DNA from: an uncultured Faecalibacterium sp.
GTDB lineage: Bacteria; Bacillota; Clostridia; Oscillospirales; Ruminococcaceae
Length of the DNA: 8,004 nucleotides
NCBI GenBank assembly: GCA_945982465.1
Contig: CAMFSB010000065.1
Span: 1 to 8,004, forward strand
Reading direction: 5' to 3'
Position numbers and translations under genes: made by a program. This document shows positions 1-6,719 of the stretch, in pieces (positions within the stretch are counted from its first letter, which is position 1; every line of letters begins with the position of its first letter). Under the pieces are notes generated by a model, which worked only from the letters and a program-made list of their open reading frames with translations, searched no databases and was not told where the DNA came from.

Positions 1-528
1 CCCCTGGCTTCCCAGCGCGGGGCGGCCCCCCGCTGCCATGCGGCCGGCGTGGGCGTTACCGTGGGCGGGCTTTCGATGGTGGGCCTGCCGCTGCTGGCGG
101 GTTTTGTCACCAAGCTTTCGCTGGCCGGGGCCGCGCTCAGCGGCCCGGTGCCGGCCTGGCAGCTGGTAACGGCGCTGGCGGCGCTGGCGGTGTCCAGCGT
201 GCTCAACGCCATGTATTACATCCCCGCCATTTTCCAGATCTGGAAGCGGGACGCCGCCCCTGCCGGCCCGGACGGCGCGCAGACTGCGCCCGGCGCGTTC
301 CATGCCGGGCGGCTGTACGCCGCCGTGATCGCTGCCTTTGCGGCCGGCGTTATACTGCTGGGCTGCTGCTATGCGCCGGTTTGCCGGCTGATCGAACGGG
401 GCTGCTGCCCGCCGCGGGCGCGCGGTCGCTGGGCCTGCCGGCGATCCGCGGCACCCAGCCCCGGCGGCATTTTCTCGCGGCTTTGCTGGCGCTGGAGATC
501 ATTTTCACCACGCTTGCGCTTGGCATGA
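1..528 (+). CDS. Proton-conducting antiporter subunit (MrpD/NuoM-like), 5' partial, C-terminal part only
   Basis: This is the C-terminal end of a NuoL/M/N-MrpA/D family membrane protein; its start lies outside the window. In frame 1 it shows the TM12 signature GGLSMVGLPLLAGFVTK, with the conserved channel lysine at codon 38 (112-114). A helix ending near NAMYYIPAIF and a last hydrophobic helix (about codons 101-125, ending CYAPVCRLIERG) follow. That end aligns well with the tail of the next copy (FPADLIRLIRSIA), so true coding probably ends near 395. Beyond that, frame 1 reads Cys/Arg/Trp-rich sequence until TGA at 526-528, while frame 3 carries the obvious coding signal. The 395-528 tail is therefore probably not native protein. 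Its stop overlaps an in-frame ATG of the next gene as ATGA (525-528), but no ribosome binding site sits close to that ATG. The first 45 bases match the family poorly. Family assignment is firm; the true C-terminus is uncertain. Confidence 0.72.
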   Translation, partial: PLASQRGAAPRCHAAGVGVTVGGLSMVGLPLLAGFVTKLSLAGAALSGPVPAWQLVTALAALAVSSVLNAMYYIPAIFQIWKRDAAPAGPDGAQTAPGAFHAGRLYAAVIAAFAAGVILLGCCYAPVCRLIERGCCPPRARGRWACRRSAAPSPGGIFSRLCWRWRSFSPRLRLA

Positions 529-1823
529 ACGGCGGCTGCACGCTGCTGCGCCTGGGCGTGTTTGAGCTGGCGGTGGCGTCGGATAACGTGTCCAAGCTGT
601 TCTCGCTGCTGTTTGCCGGCCTGTTTATGGCGGCGGGGGTGTTCGGCTTTGAATACCTGGAGGACGGCGAAACGCCTGCCTACGATGTGTTTTTTCTGCT
701 GACGCTCGCCTCGCTGATGGGGCTGTGCTACGCGGCCAACCTGTACACGTTCTACCTGTTCTACGAGATGATGACGCTGTGCTCGGCCCCGCTGGTGCTG
801 CATGAGCGCACCGGGGCAGCCGCCCGCGCGGCGGTCAAATACCTGGGCTATTCGCTGTTCGGCGCGGCGCTGGCGCTGTTCGGCTGCTTTATTCTGGCGC
901 AGTACGCCACCACGCTGTCGTTCCGCGCCGGCGGCGTACTGGACGGCACCGCCGCCGACCACGAGACGGTTTTGCTGCTTGCGGCCCTTGCCATGCTGCT
1001 GGGCTTTGGCGGCAAGGCCGGCCTGATGCCCTTGCACGACTGGCTGCCCACCGCCCACCCAGAGGCCCCGGCCCCCGCTTCGGCGGTGCTTTCGGGCGTG
1101 ATCACCAAAGCCGGCGTGCTGGGCATGCTGCGCACGGCGTATTACCTGTTCGGCTCCCGCTTTCTGGCGGGCAGCTGGGTGCAGGCCGTGCTGCTGGCGC
1201 TGGCGCTGGCGACGGTGTTCTGCGGCAGCATGCTGGCCTACAAGGAAAAGCTGCTGAAAAAGCGGCTGGCCTGGTCCACGGTGTCGCAGGTATCGTACAT
1301 CATTTTCGGCCTGATGCTGTTCAACAACACCGCCTTTGTGGGCGCGCTGCTGCAGGTGGTTTTTCATGCCGTGTGCAAGGTGTGCCTGTTTTTGTGCGCA
1401 GGCGCGTTCATCTGCAAAACCGGCCGCACCCGCGCCGACGAGCTGACCGGCATCGGCCGCCAGATGCCGCTGGTGCTGCTGTGCTTTGCCGTGGGCGGGC
1501 TTTCGCTGGTGGGCATCCCGCCGTTTGCGGGCTTTGTGTCCAAGTGGTACCTGGCCACGGGCGGCCTGGCGCAGCTGCCGCGCTGGGGCTGGCTGGGGGC
1601 GGCTGTGCTGCTGGTGAGCGCCCTGCTGACCGCCGGCTACCTGCTGGTGCCGGTGGCCCGCGGCTTTTTCCCGGGGAAAGACTTTGAGCCGGACGCCCGG
1701 GTGCGCACCGGCTTGTGCATACAGGCCCCTGTGGCCTGCCTGGCGGCGGCGCTGCTGGTGCTGGGGCTGTTCCCCGCCGATCTGATCCGTCTGATCCGCA
1801 GCATTGCGGTCACGGTCCTGTAA
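381..1823 (+). CDS. Proton-conducting antiporter subunit (MrpD/NuoM-like), second copy, start uncertain
   Basis: This integral membrane subunit belongs to the NuoM/MrpD superfamily and should translocate protons or exchange them for cations in the cytoplasmic membrane. Numbered from TTG 381, it keeps every hallmark: TM5 glutamate E129 (LFYEMMTL), TM7 lysine K212 in GFGGKAGLMPLHDWLP, TM8 lysine K243 in SGVITKAGVLG, the KKRLAWSTVSQ loop, H329/K333 in FHAVCKVCLFLCAG, and TM12 lysine K388 in GIPPFAGFVSK. TAA at 1821-1823 ends it. The start is doubtful. TTG 381 has no ribosome binding site, and ATG 525 would remove TM1 and TM2. From about codon 8 (LLPAAGA) the protein aligns with residues 10 onward of the downstream paralogue, so only about nine residues appear to be missing. 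The gene probably lost its native start, or was joined to the upstream copy. It is co-transcribed with its neighbours. Length of 480 residues is normal for the family. Confidence 0.86.
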   Translation: MPADRTGLLPAAGARSLGLPAIRGTQPRRHFLAALLALEIIFTTLALGMNGGCTLLRLGVFELAVASDNVSKLFSLLFAGLFMAAGVFGFEYLEDGETPAYDVFFLLTLASLMGLCYAANLYTFYLFYEMMTLCSAPLVLHERTGAAARAAVKYLGYSLFGAALALFGCFILAQYATTLSFRAGGVLDGTAADHETVLLLAALAMLLGFGGKAGLMPLHDWLPTAHPEAPAPASAVLSGVITKAGVLGMLRTAYYLFGSRFLAGSWVQAVLLALALATVFCGSMLAYKEKLLKKRLAWSTVSQVSYIIFGLMLFNNTAFVGALLQVVFHAVCKVCLFLCAGAFICKTGRTRADELTGIGRQMPLVLLCFAVGGLSLVGIPPFAGFVSKWYLATGGLAQLPRWGWLGAAVLLVSALLTAGYLLVPVARGFFPGKDFEPDARVRTGLCIQAPVACLAAALLVLGLFPADLIRLIRSIAVTVL

Positions 1824-1835
1824 GGGAGGCGCGCA

Positions 1836-3338
1836 ATGAAAATCTTGCTGCTGCTTGCTGTGCTGCTGCCGCTTGTGGGCGGCGCGGCCCTGTTTGTGCG
1901 CCCGGCCAAAAGCCGGGCTGCCCGCAATGCGTGGGTGCTTTCGGTCTGCGCGCTGACCAGCCTGCTGGTGCTGGCGCTGCTGGCTATGCGGGCCGGTTCC
2001 GGCCAGGCCCCGGTGCTGACGCTGCTGCCCCTTGCCGGCGACACGCTGGCGCTGGCGCTGCACATGGACGGGCTTTCGGCGGTGTTTGCGGCCCTTGTGG
2101 CGCTGCTGTGGCCGTTGGCCGACGTGTACGCGTTTGAATATATGCGCCGCGAACCGCGCGAAAACAGCTTTTTCGCCTTTTTCACCATGACTTACGGCGT
2201 GGTGCTGGGCATCGCCTTTGCACAGAACCTGTTTACGCTGTATTTCTTTTACGAGCTGCTTACCCTGTGCACCCTGCCGCTGGTGATGCACGAGCAGGAC
2301 GGCAAGGCCCGTTACGCGGGCAAAAAGTATCTGCTGTATTCCATGAGCGGCGCAGCCCTGGCCTTTATCAGCCTGATGTTTGTGCTGGCCAACGGCCGGC
2401 TGGACTTTGTTCTGGGCGGTAGCCTGGCCGCAGGCGCGGCCAGCGGCCGGGCCGAGCTGCTGCGCATGGCTTTTGTGCTGGGCTTTTTCGGCTTTGGCGT
2501 CAAGGCGGCGGTGTTCCCGCTGCACGGCTGGCTGCCCTCAGCGGGCGTGGCGCCCACGCCGGTCACCGCTCTGCTGCACGCGGTGGCGGTGGTCAACGCG
2601 GGGCTGTTCGCGATTTTGCGGCTCACCTATTATTCCTACGGCACACAGCTTTTGTACGGCAGCTGGGCGCAGGCGGTCTGCCTGGGCTTTGCCTGCTTTA
2701 CCATCGTGTTCGGCTCGGCCATGGCGCTGCGGCTGCGGCACCTCAAGCGCCGGCTGGCCTATTCCACCGTGTCCAACTTAAGCTACATCCTGTTGGCGGG
2801 GCTGCTGTGCACCCCGGCAGGGCTGGCCGCCGCCCTGACCCACATGGTCGTGCACAGCGTTTTGAAGATCACGCTGTTTTTCTGCGCGGGCGCCATTTTG
2901 TGCCAGACCGAGGCGCTGCCCTGCGGCCCGCAGGAATATGTATTCCAGTACCAGGGCTACGGCCGGCGCATGCCGCTGACCTTTGCGGTGTTCACCATCG
3001 CCTCGCTGGGGCTGATGGGCGTGCCGCCCTTTGCGGGCTTTGCCAGCAAGTGGGCCATTGCCGCAAGCGCCGCGGCCACCGGCCTGCCGCTGGGCTACGC
3101 GGGGTGCTTTGCGCTGGCGCTTTCGGCCTTTCTCACCGGGCTGTACCAGCTGGACGTGGTGATCACGGCGTATTTCCCGCCGCGCGGCGTTGACTCCGCT
3201 GCGGCCGAGGGCGTTGCCGACCCGGGCCGGAACATGAAGGCTGTGCTGGTGACCCTGACGGCGCTTTCGCTGGCGCTGATCGCGGCAATGCCCGCTTTCA
3301 GCCTCTGGCTGGGCCGGCTGGCCGCCGGCGCGCTGTAA
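1836..3338 (+). CDS. Proton-conducting antiporter subunit (NuoL/MrpA-like TM8), third copy
   Basis: A 500-residue polytopic membrane protein of the same superfamily. ATG 1836 is well supported: GGGAGG at 1824-1829 lies six bases upstream and directly follows the TAA of the previous gene, which indicates one operon and probably coupled translation. Conserved sites are TM5 E140 (YFFYELLTL), TM7 K223 in GFGVKAAVFPLHGWLP with H230, the LKRRLAYSTVSNLSYI loop, H340/K344 in VVHSVLKITLFFCAG, and TM12 K405 in GVPPFAGFASK. TM8 differs from the neighbouring copies: it reads TALLHAVAVVNAGLFAI, so H248 is present but the position that is lysine in the ITKAG motif is asparagine (N254). This resembles the NuoL/MrpA helix (HAATMV.AG) more than NuoM/MrpD. 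It probably acts as a distinct, non-redundant antiporter module beside copies two and four. Transported ion and partner proteins cannot be read from the sequence. Confidence 0.9.
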   Translation: MKILLLLAVLLPLVGGAALFVRPAKSRAARNAWVLSVCALTSLLVLALLAMRAGSGQAPVLTLLPLAGDTLALALHMDGLSAVFAALVALLWPLADVYAFEYMRREPRENSFFAFFTMTYGVVLGIAFAQNLFTLYFFYELLTLCTLPLVMHEQDGKARYAGKKYLLYSMSGAALAFISLMFVLANGRLDFVLGGSLAAGAASGRAELLRMAFVLGFFGFGVKAAVFPLHGWLPSAGVAPTPVTALLHAVAVVNAGLFAILRLTYYSYGTQLLYGSWAQAVCLGFACFTIVFGSAMALRLRHLKRRLAYSTVSNLSYILLAGLLCTPAGLAAALTHMVVHSVLKITLFFCAGAILCQTEALPCGPQEYVFQYQGYGRRMPLTFAVFTIASLGLMGVPPFAGFASKWAIAASAAATGLPLGYAGCFALALSAFLTGLYQLDVVITAYFPPRGVDSAAAEGVADPGRNMKAVLVTLTALSLALIAAMPAFSLWLGRLAAGAL

Positions 3339-3355
3339 CAGAAAGGAGTCCTGCC

Positions 3356-5371
3356 ATGACGATCCAACTTCTCAACGGCTCCGGGACGGACGCGGCGCTG
3401 GTGCTGTGCTGCATGCTGCTGCCGGCGCTGGGCGGCCTGGCCGCCTGGACATGCGGCGCGCTGGCCGATGCGCGGCAGAACACCGAGCTGGCCGAGCTGC
3501 GCGATGTACTGACGCTTATTACTGTGATCGGGACCTTTTGCTGCGTGGTGGCCCTGCCCTCCCACGGCAGCATCGACTTTACGCTGCCCGGCGTGTGCGG
3601 GCTGGGGCTGAGCTTTGCCACCGACGGCCTGCGGCTTACGCTGTGCCTGCTGGCGGCGTTTTTATGGCTGATGACTACCCTGTTCAGCCGCGAATACATG
3701 GCGCATTCCGCCCACAAGGCCCGGTACGCCCTGTTTTTGCTGCTGACCGAGGGCGCCACGCTGGGGGTGTTTTTCTCCGCCGACCTGTACACCCTGCTGG
3801 TGTGCTTTGAGGTGATGAGCATCACCTCCTGGGTGCTGGTGGCCCACGAGGAGACCCCCGGCGCGCAGCGCGCGGCCGACAGCTACCTGGCCTTTGCGGT
3901 GATCGGCGGCCTGGCCACTCTGATGGGGCTGTTTATGCTGTACAGCCTGCTGGGCACGCTGACCATCAGCGCCCTGCCCGCCGCTGCGGCCCGGTGCGAA
4001 AACCCCGCCGCCCTGTATACGGCCGGCGCGCTGGCGCTGGCTGGCTTTGCGGCCACGGCCGGCATGTGGCCGCTGCACACCTGGCTGCCCGCTGCCCATC
4101 CGGTGGCCCCGGCGCCCGCGTCGGCGCTGCTGTCGGGCATCATCACCAAGGCGGGCATGTTCGGTATTCTGGTGCTTTCGGCCCGGCTGTTCGCCGTCGA
4201 CGGCAACTGGGGGCTGGCGATGCTGTGCTTCGGGCTGGTGACCATGGTCACCGGCGCGGTGCTGGCGGTGTTCAGCGTGGACTTAAAGCGCACGCTGGCC
4301 TGCTCGTCCATGAGCCAGATCGGCTTTATCCTGGTGGGCGTGGGCATGAGCTGCCTGCTGGGCAGCGCAAACGGCGCCGCCGTGTGGGGGCTGGTGCTGC
4401 ACATCTGCAACCATTCGCTGTTCAAGCTGACGCTGTTTTTGTGTGCGGGCGTGGTGGTGATGAACCTGCACCAGCTGGAGCTTAACGACATCCGCGGCTT
4501 TGGCCGCGGCAAGCCGGCGCTGCTGTTCGCCTTTGCCATGGGCGCGCTGGGCATCATGGGCGTGCCGGGCTGGAGCGGCTATGTCAGCAAAACGCTGCTG
4601 CACGAAAGCATTGTGGAATACGCCGAAATTCTGCAAACGCTGGGCCTGCCTGCCGGCTTTTTCCGCGCGGCGGAGTGGGTGTTTCTGCTTTCGGGCGGGC
4701 TGACAGTGGCCTACATGACCAAACTGTTTGTCTGCCTGTTCATCGAAAAGAACGCCGACCCGGCCGTGCAGGCCCGGTTCGACGCCCTGAACGGCCATTA
4801 CATGACGCCGCTGACCGAAACGGTGCTGCTGGTTTCGGCCGCCCTGATCCCGCTTTTGGGCCTGACGCCCCACGACAGCATGGAAAAGCTGGCGGCTTTG
4901 GCGGGCGCGTTCTTCGGCACCGCCGGGCCGGCGCACACCGTAGCGTATTTTGGCGCCGAAAGCCTTGCGGGGGCGGCGGTCTCCCTCGCCATCGGCGCAG
5001 CGGTGTACCTGCTGGCGGTGCGCGGACTGCTGATGCGGCAGGGCCGGTATCTGGACCGCTGGCCCAAAGCGCTGGACCTGGAAAACCTCCTGTACCGCCC
5101 GCTTGTACTGCGCGCGCTGCCCTTTGCGGGCGCGCTGTGCGCGCGGCTGGCCGCCAGCGTGTTTGAATGGCTTCGCATCGCGGCCTGCCGGGTGCTGTTT
5201 TTCCGCGACCAGGGCGGCTATGTCACGCCGCCCGAGGACGACCGCTTTACGGTCTACGAGCAGCAGCCCCGGGGCGTGCGCGGCTTTACCGGCAGCCTGT
5301 CGTACAGCCTGATGCTGTTCGGCTTTGGCATGGCCGCCGTGCTGCTGTATCTGTTCGCCCGCGGGCTGTGA
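3356..5371 (+). CDS. Long proton-conducting antiporter subunit with C-terminal extension, fourth copy
   Basis: A 671-residue membrane protein of the NuoL/M/N-MrpA/D family, the last gene of the operon. ATG 3356 has GGAG at 3345-3348, seven bases upstream, and lies 17 bases after the previous stop. Residues about 85-470 form the antiporter core: TM5 E152 (LVCFEVMSITSW), TM8 K265 in SGIITKAGMFG, the DLKRTLACSSMSQIGFI loop, H353/K357 in CNHSLFKLTLFLCAG, and TM12 K412 in GVPGWSGYVSK. TM7 reads FAATAGMWPLHTWLPAAHP, with threonine T234 (ACG, 4055-4057) where the family and both upstream copies have lysine. The roughly 200-residue extension holds about three more membrane segments around a polar amphipathic stretch (LDLENLLYRPLV, then LFFRDQGGYVTPPEDD) and a final helix at about 650-668. 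Long HyfB-like or Mrp-type subunits have comparable tails. Family is certain; the exact complex (Mrp antiporter or membrane arm of a redox pump) is not. Confidence 0.9.
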   Translation: MTIQLLNGSGTDAALVLCCMLLPALGGLAAWTCGALADARQNTELAELRDVLTLITVIGTFCCVVALPSHGSIDFTLPGVCGLGLSFATDGLRLTLCLLAAFLWLMTTLFSREYMAHSAHKARYALFLLLTEGATLGVFFSADLYTLLVCFEVMSITSWVLVAHEETPGAQRAADSYLAFAVIGGLATLMGLFMLYSLLGTLTISALPAAAARCENPAALYTAGALALAGFAATAGMWPLHTWLPAAHPVAPAPASALLSGIITKAGMFGILVLSARLFAVDGNWGLAMLCFGLVTMVTGAVLAVFSVDLKRTLACSSMSQIGFILVGVGMSCLLGSANGAAVWGLVLHICNHSLFKLTLFLCAGVVVMNLHQLELNDIRGFGRGKPALLFAFAMGALGIMGVPGWSGYVSKTLLHESIVEYAEILQTLGLPAGFFRAAEWVFLLSGGLTVAYMTKLFVCLFIEKNADPAVQARFDALNGHYMTPLTETVLLVSAALIPLLGLTPHDSMEKLAALAGAFFGTAGPAHTVAYFGAESLAGAAVSLAIGAAVYLLAVRGLLMRQGRYLDRWPKALDLENLLYRPLVLRALPFAGALCARLAASVFEWLRIAACRVLFFRDQGGYVTPPEDDRFTVYEQQPRGVRGFTGSLSYSLMLFGFGMAAVLLYLFARGL

Positions 5372-5398
5372 CCCGCTTTTGCGCGCAGCCCCAATGCA

Positions 5399-5426
5399 AA
5401 GGGCCGCCCCGGCAGGGGCGGCCCTT
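5399..5426 (+). terminator. Intrinsic terminator of the antiporter operon
   Basis: A perfect 12-base-pair stem, AAGGGCCGCCCC (5399-5410) with GGGGCGGCCCTT (5415-5426), closes a GGCA loop. It begins 27 bases after the stop of the last antiporter gene. The T-rich tail (GTTTTGTTGGTTTT) lies on the + strand side, so it should mainly end the operon. The convergent glycosyltransferase gene stops only 13 bases beyond, so the stem may also serve that gene, although the minus-strand tail (TTTGCATT) is a weak U-tract. Confidence 0.85.
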
Positions 5427-5438
5427 GTTTTGTTGGTT

Positions 5439-6506
5439 TTACCGGCCGGCGTCACCGGGCTGCTGCGGCGCGCCGTCGCGTTCCGCTTCGGCGCTGCGCA
5501 GCGCTTCACGCACAGCGTCCATGCCCTCCTCAATGCTCTTTTTCAGCGGGCTGGTGGGCTGTGTGCTCTCCGAAAAGCCCACCAGATACTTGCAGATCTG
5601 CAGCTTGTTCTCCTCGTACAGGCCCAGCGACTTGTACAGATCGCAGTAGTAGCCAAACAGCATCACCCGCAGGCTGATGGCGCTGGGGGCAGTCATTTTG
5701 CTGTGGATGGTGCTGTCCGGGTTCTGCACATAGTAATAGCCGGCCTTGTCGGTGGAGGCAAAGGTCTCGGCGTAGCGGATGTAGTTCAGGTTGAACAGAA
5801 AATCCTCGCTCCAGTACAGCTCGCGGGTGCCTTTCAGCTCCAGGCCCATAAAGCCTTCCTTCCAGCCCAGCTCGCTCCAGCAGCGGATATTGTTCTGGAT
5901 GATGATATCCCGCCGGTAGAGCTTGTTCCACATCACGCCGTAGTAAAACGAGGCCGGTTCGTCCATCAGGTGCAGTGCAAAGGTGTTTTTGTCCATCACG
6001 CCCGCAGGCAGAAAGCCGTTGGTGCGGATCTCCGGTTCGGGCCGTTGCTTTTCGGATTTCGCGCCGCGCTTGCGCTCCACCGTGCTGGCCAGCTTGAGCG
6101 GCAGCATCGTGCGCGGGATGACCATGTTGTAGTGCGCGATGACCATATCGGCGCCGGCGGCCTCGGCGGTGGCGACCAGGTTTTCGGTGTAGTCGGGGGC
6201 CAGGTAATCGTCGCTGTCCACAAACTGCAGGTACTTGCCCGCCGACAGCTCCATGCCCCGGTTGCGCGTATCGGACACGCCGGCGTTGTCCTTGTCCACC
6301 ACGATGATGCGGCTGTCGGCCCGGGCGTACATTTCGCACACCGGCAGGCTGACGTTATCGCTGGAGCCGTCGTTCACCAGGATGATCTCGATGTTCTGGT
6401 AGGTCTGTGCGCGGATGCTCTCGATGCAGCGCGCGATATGGTTTTTGGCGTTGTATACCGGCACAATGATGCTGACCAAGGGCTTGGCTTCCATCCCGTT
6501 TTCCAC
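5439..6506 (-). CDS. Family 2 glycosyltransferase (GT-A fold)
   Basis: A 355-residue GT2 enzyme that should transfer a sugar from a nucleotide-sugar donor to a glycan or lipid-linked acceptor at the cytoplasmic face of the membrane. The N-terminal GT-A domain begins VSIIVPVYNA (11-20), followed by ILVNDGSSD (42-50), DNAGVSDTRNRGM (73-85) and the metal-binding DxD-type FVDSDD (95-100). Later come the family's WNKLYRRD (193-200) and SEDFLFNL (233-240), where E234/D235 is the likely catalytic acid pair, then the C-terminal STIHSK. No membrane helix is seen. The last roughly 35 residues are charged and look disordered. GTG 6506 is preferred because GAGGGGG lies eight bases upstream; ATG 6494 is the alternative and would drop four residues. 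It is a lone gene here, divergent from the reductase gene, with no polymerase or flippase beside it. Substrate and product are unknown; exopolysaccharide or cell-surface glycan synthesis is the usual role of this subgroup. Confidence 0.92.
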   Translation of the reverse strand: MENGMEAKPLVSIIVPVYNAKNHIARCIESIRAQTYQNIEIILVNDGSSDNVSLPVCEMYARADSRIIVVDKDNAGVSDTRNRGMELSAGKYLQFVDSDDYLAPDYTENLVATAEAAGADMVIAHYNMVIPRTMLPLKLASTVERKRGAKSEKQRPEPEIRTNGFLPAGVMDKNTFALHLMDEPASFYYGVMWNKLYRRDIIIQNNIRCWSELGWKEGFMGLELKGTRELYWSEDFLFNLNYIRYAETFASTDKAGYYYVQNPDSTIHSKMTAPSAISLRVMLFGYYCDLYKSLGLYEENKLQICKYLVGFSESTQPTSPLKKSIEEGMDAVREALRSAEAERDGAPQQPGDAGR

Positions 6507-6512
6507 ACAAAA

Positions 6513-6521
6513 TTCCCCCTC
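6513..6521 (-). promoter_or_regulatory. Ribosome binding site deciding the GTG start of the glycosyltransferase
   Basis: On the minus strand this reads GAGGGGGAA. The G-rich core ends eight bases before GTG 6506, a normal spacing, while it lies 20 bases from the ATG at 6494. This favours the GTG start. Confidence 0.6.
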
Positions 6522-6544
6522 AGGCGTATGGTCTGTTCTTTTTT

Positions 6545-6573
6545 ATATTACCTTTTCCGGCGGCGGATTGCAA
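6545..6573 (-). promoter_or_regulatory. Candidate sigma-70-type promoter for the glycosyltransferase
   Basis: Read on the minus strand, TTGCAA (6568-6573) and TAATAT (6545-6550) are separated by exactly 17 bases. An overlapping TATAAA (6542-6547) is a better -10 match but gives a 20-base spacer. The local A/T-rich patch stands out in an otherwise GC-rich region, and it lies 39-67 bases upstream of the GTG start. Called by eye. Confidence 0.45.
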
Positions 6574-6611
6574 GGTGCGGCGCGGCCGTTTCCACCATTT
6601 TCCGTCCGGCT

Positions 6612-6641
6612 CTGGCAAGGCGGGTCACAGCATGCTATACT
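6612..6641 (+). promoter_or_regulatory. Candidate extended -10 promoter for the ketopantoate reductase gene
   Basis: TATACT (6636-6641) is preceded by TGC (6633-6635), giving an extended -10 element. A weak -35, CTGGCA (6612-6617), lies 18 bases upstream. Transcription would start near 6648, just before the leader hairpin and about 70 bases ahead of the ATG. Called by eye. Confidence 0.45.
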
Positions 6642-6652
6642 GGGCAAAACAC

Positions 6653-6695
6653 AGCCGGCAAGGCCCCGGGCGTCTTGGCCCGGGTGGGGCCGGCT
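6653..6695 (+). promoter_or_regulatory. Strong hairpin in the leader of the reductase gene
   Basis: Two nested perfect 7-base-pair helices are visible: AGCCGGC (6653-6659) with GCCGGCT (6689-6695), and CCCGGGC (6665-6671) with GCCCGGG (6678-6684), separated by a small internal loop and capped by GTCTTG. No U-run follows, so it is not a classical terminator. The ribosome binding site AAAGGAGG (6702-6709) starts seven bases after the stem and stays single-stranded. It could stabilise the 5' end of the mRNA or be a protein or ligand-responsive element. It matches no riboswitch class I recognise. Confidence 0.5.
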
Positions 6696-6719
6696 GTATG
6701 CAAAGGAGGGCACTGATCC

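Noticed and set aside
1..48. Possible second frame slip at the very start, where frame 3 reads GGPPLPC while frame 1 reads APRCHAAG before the conserved GGLSM block
   Set aside because: The family usually has a GRxMP-like turn here and neither frame matches it well. With only 48 bases to the window edge there is too little sequence to claim an indel.
525..528. ATGA overlap read as normal translational coupling of the first two antiporter genes
   Set aside because: The nearest GGAG is about 28 bases upstream, the start would delete TM1 and TM2 that are plainly encoded in frame 3 before it, and the first gene's frame is not convincing past about 395.
369..2525. 718-residue open frame on the minus strand across the second and third antiporter genes
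   Set aside because: It is rich in Gln, His, Arg and Ala, has no domain, and lies antisense to well-conserved genes. In high-GC DNA such long antisense frames arise from the third-position bias of the true gene.
4283..5533. 416-residue open frame on the minus strand over the fourth antiporter gene
   Set aside because: Low-complexity Gln/His/Arg/Ala composition, no recognisable family, and it crosses the terminator hairpin. Shadow frame.
6653..6695. Leader hairpin as a transcription terminator or known riboswitch
   Set aside because: No U-run follows on either strand and no conserved riboswitch core is recognisable.
5325..6716. 463-residue open frame on the plus strand opposite the glycosyltransferase
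   Set aside because: It is a compositional shadow of the minus-strand gene, whose GT2 motifs are unmistakable. It also runs through the operon terminator and both candidate promoters.
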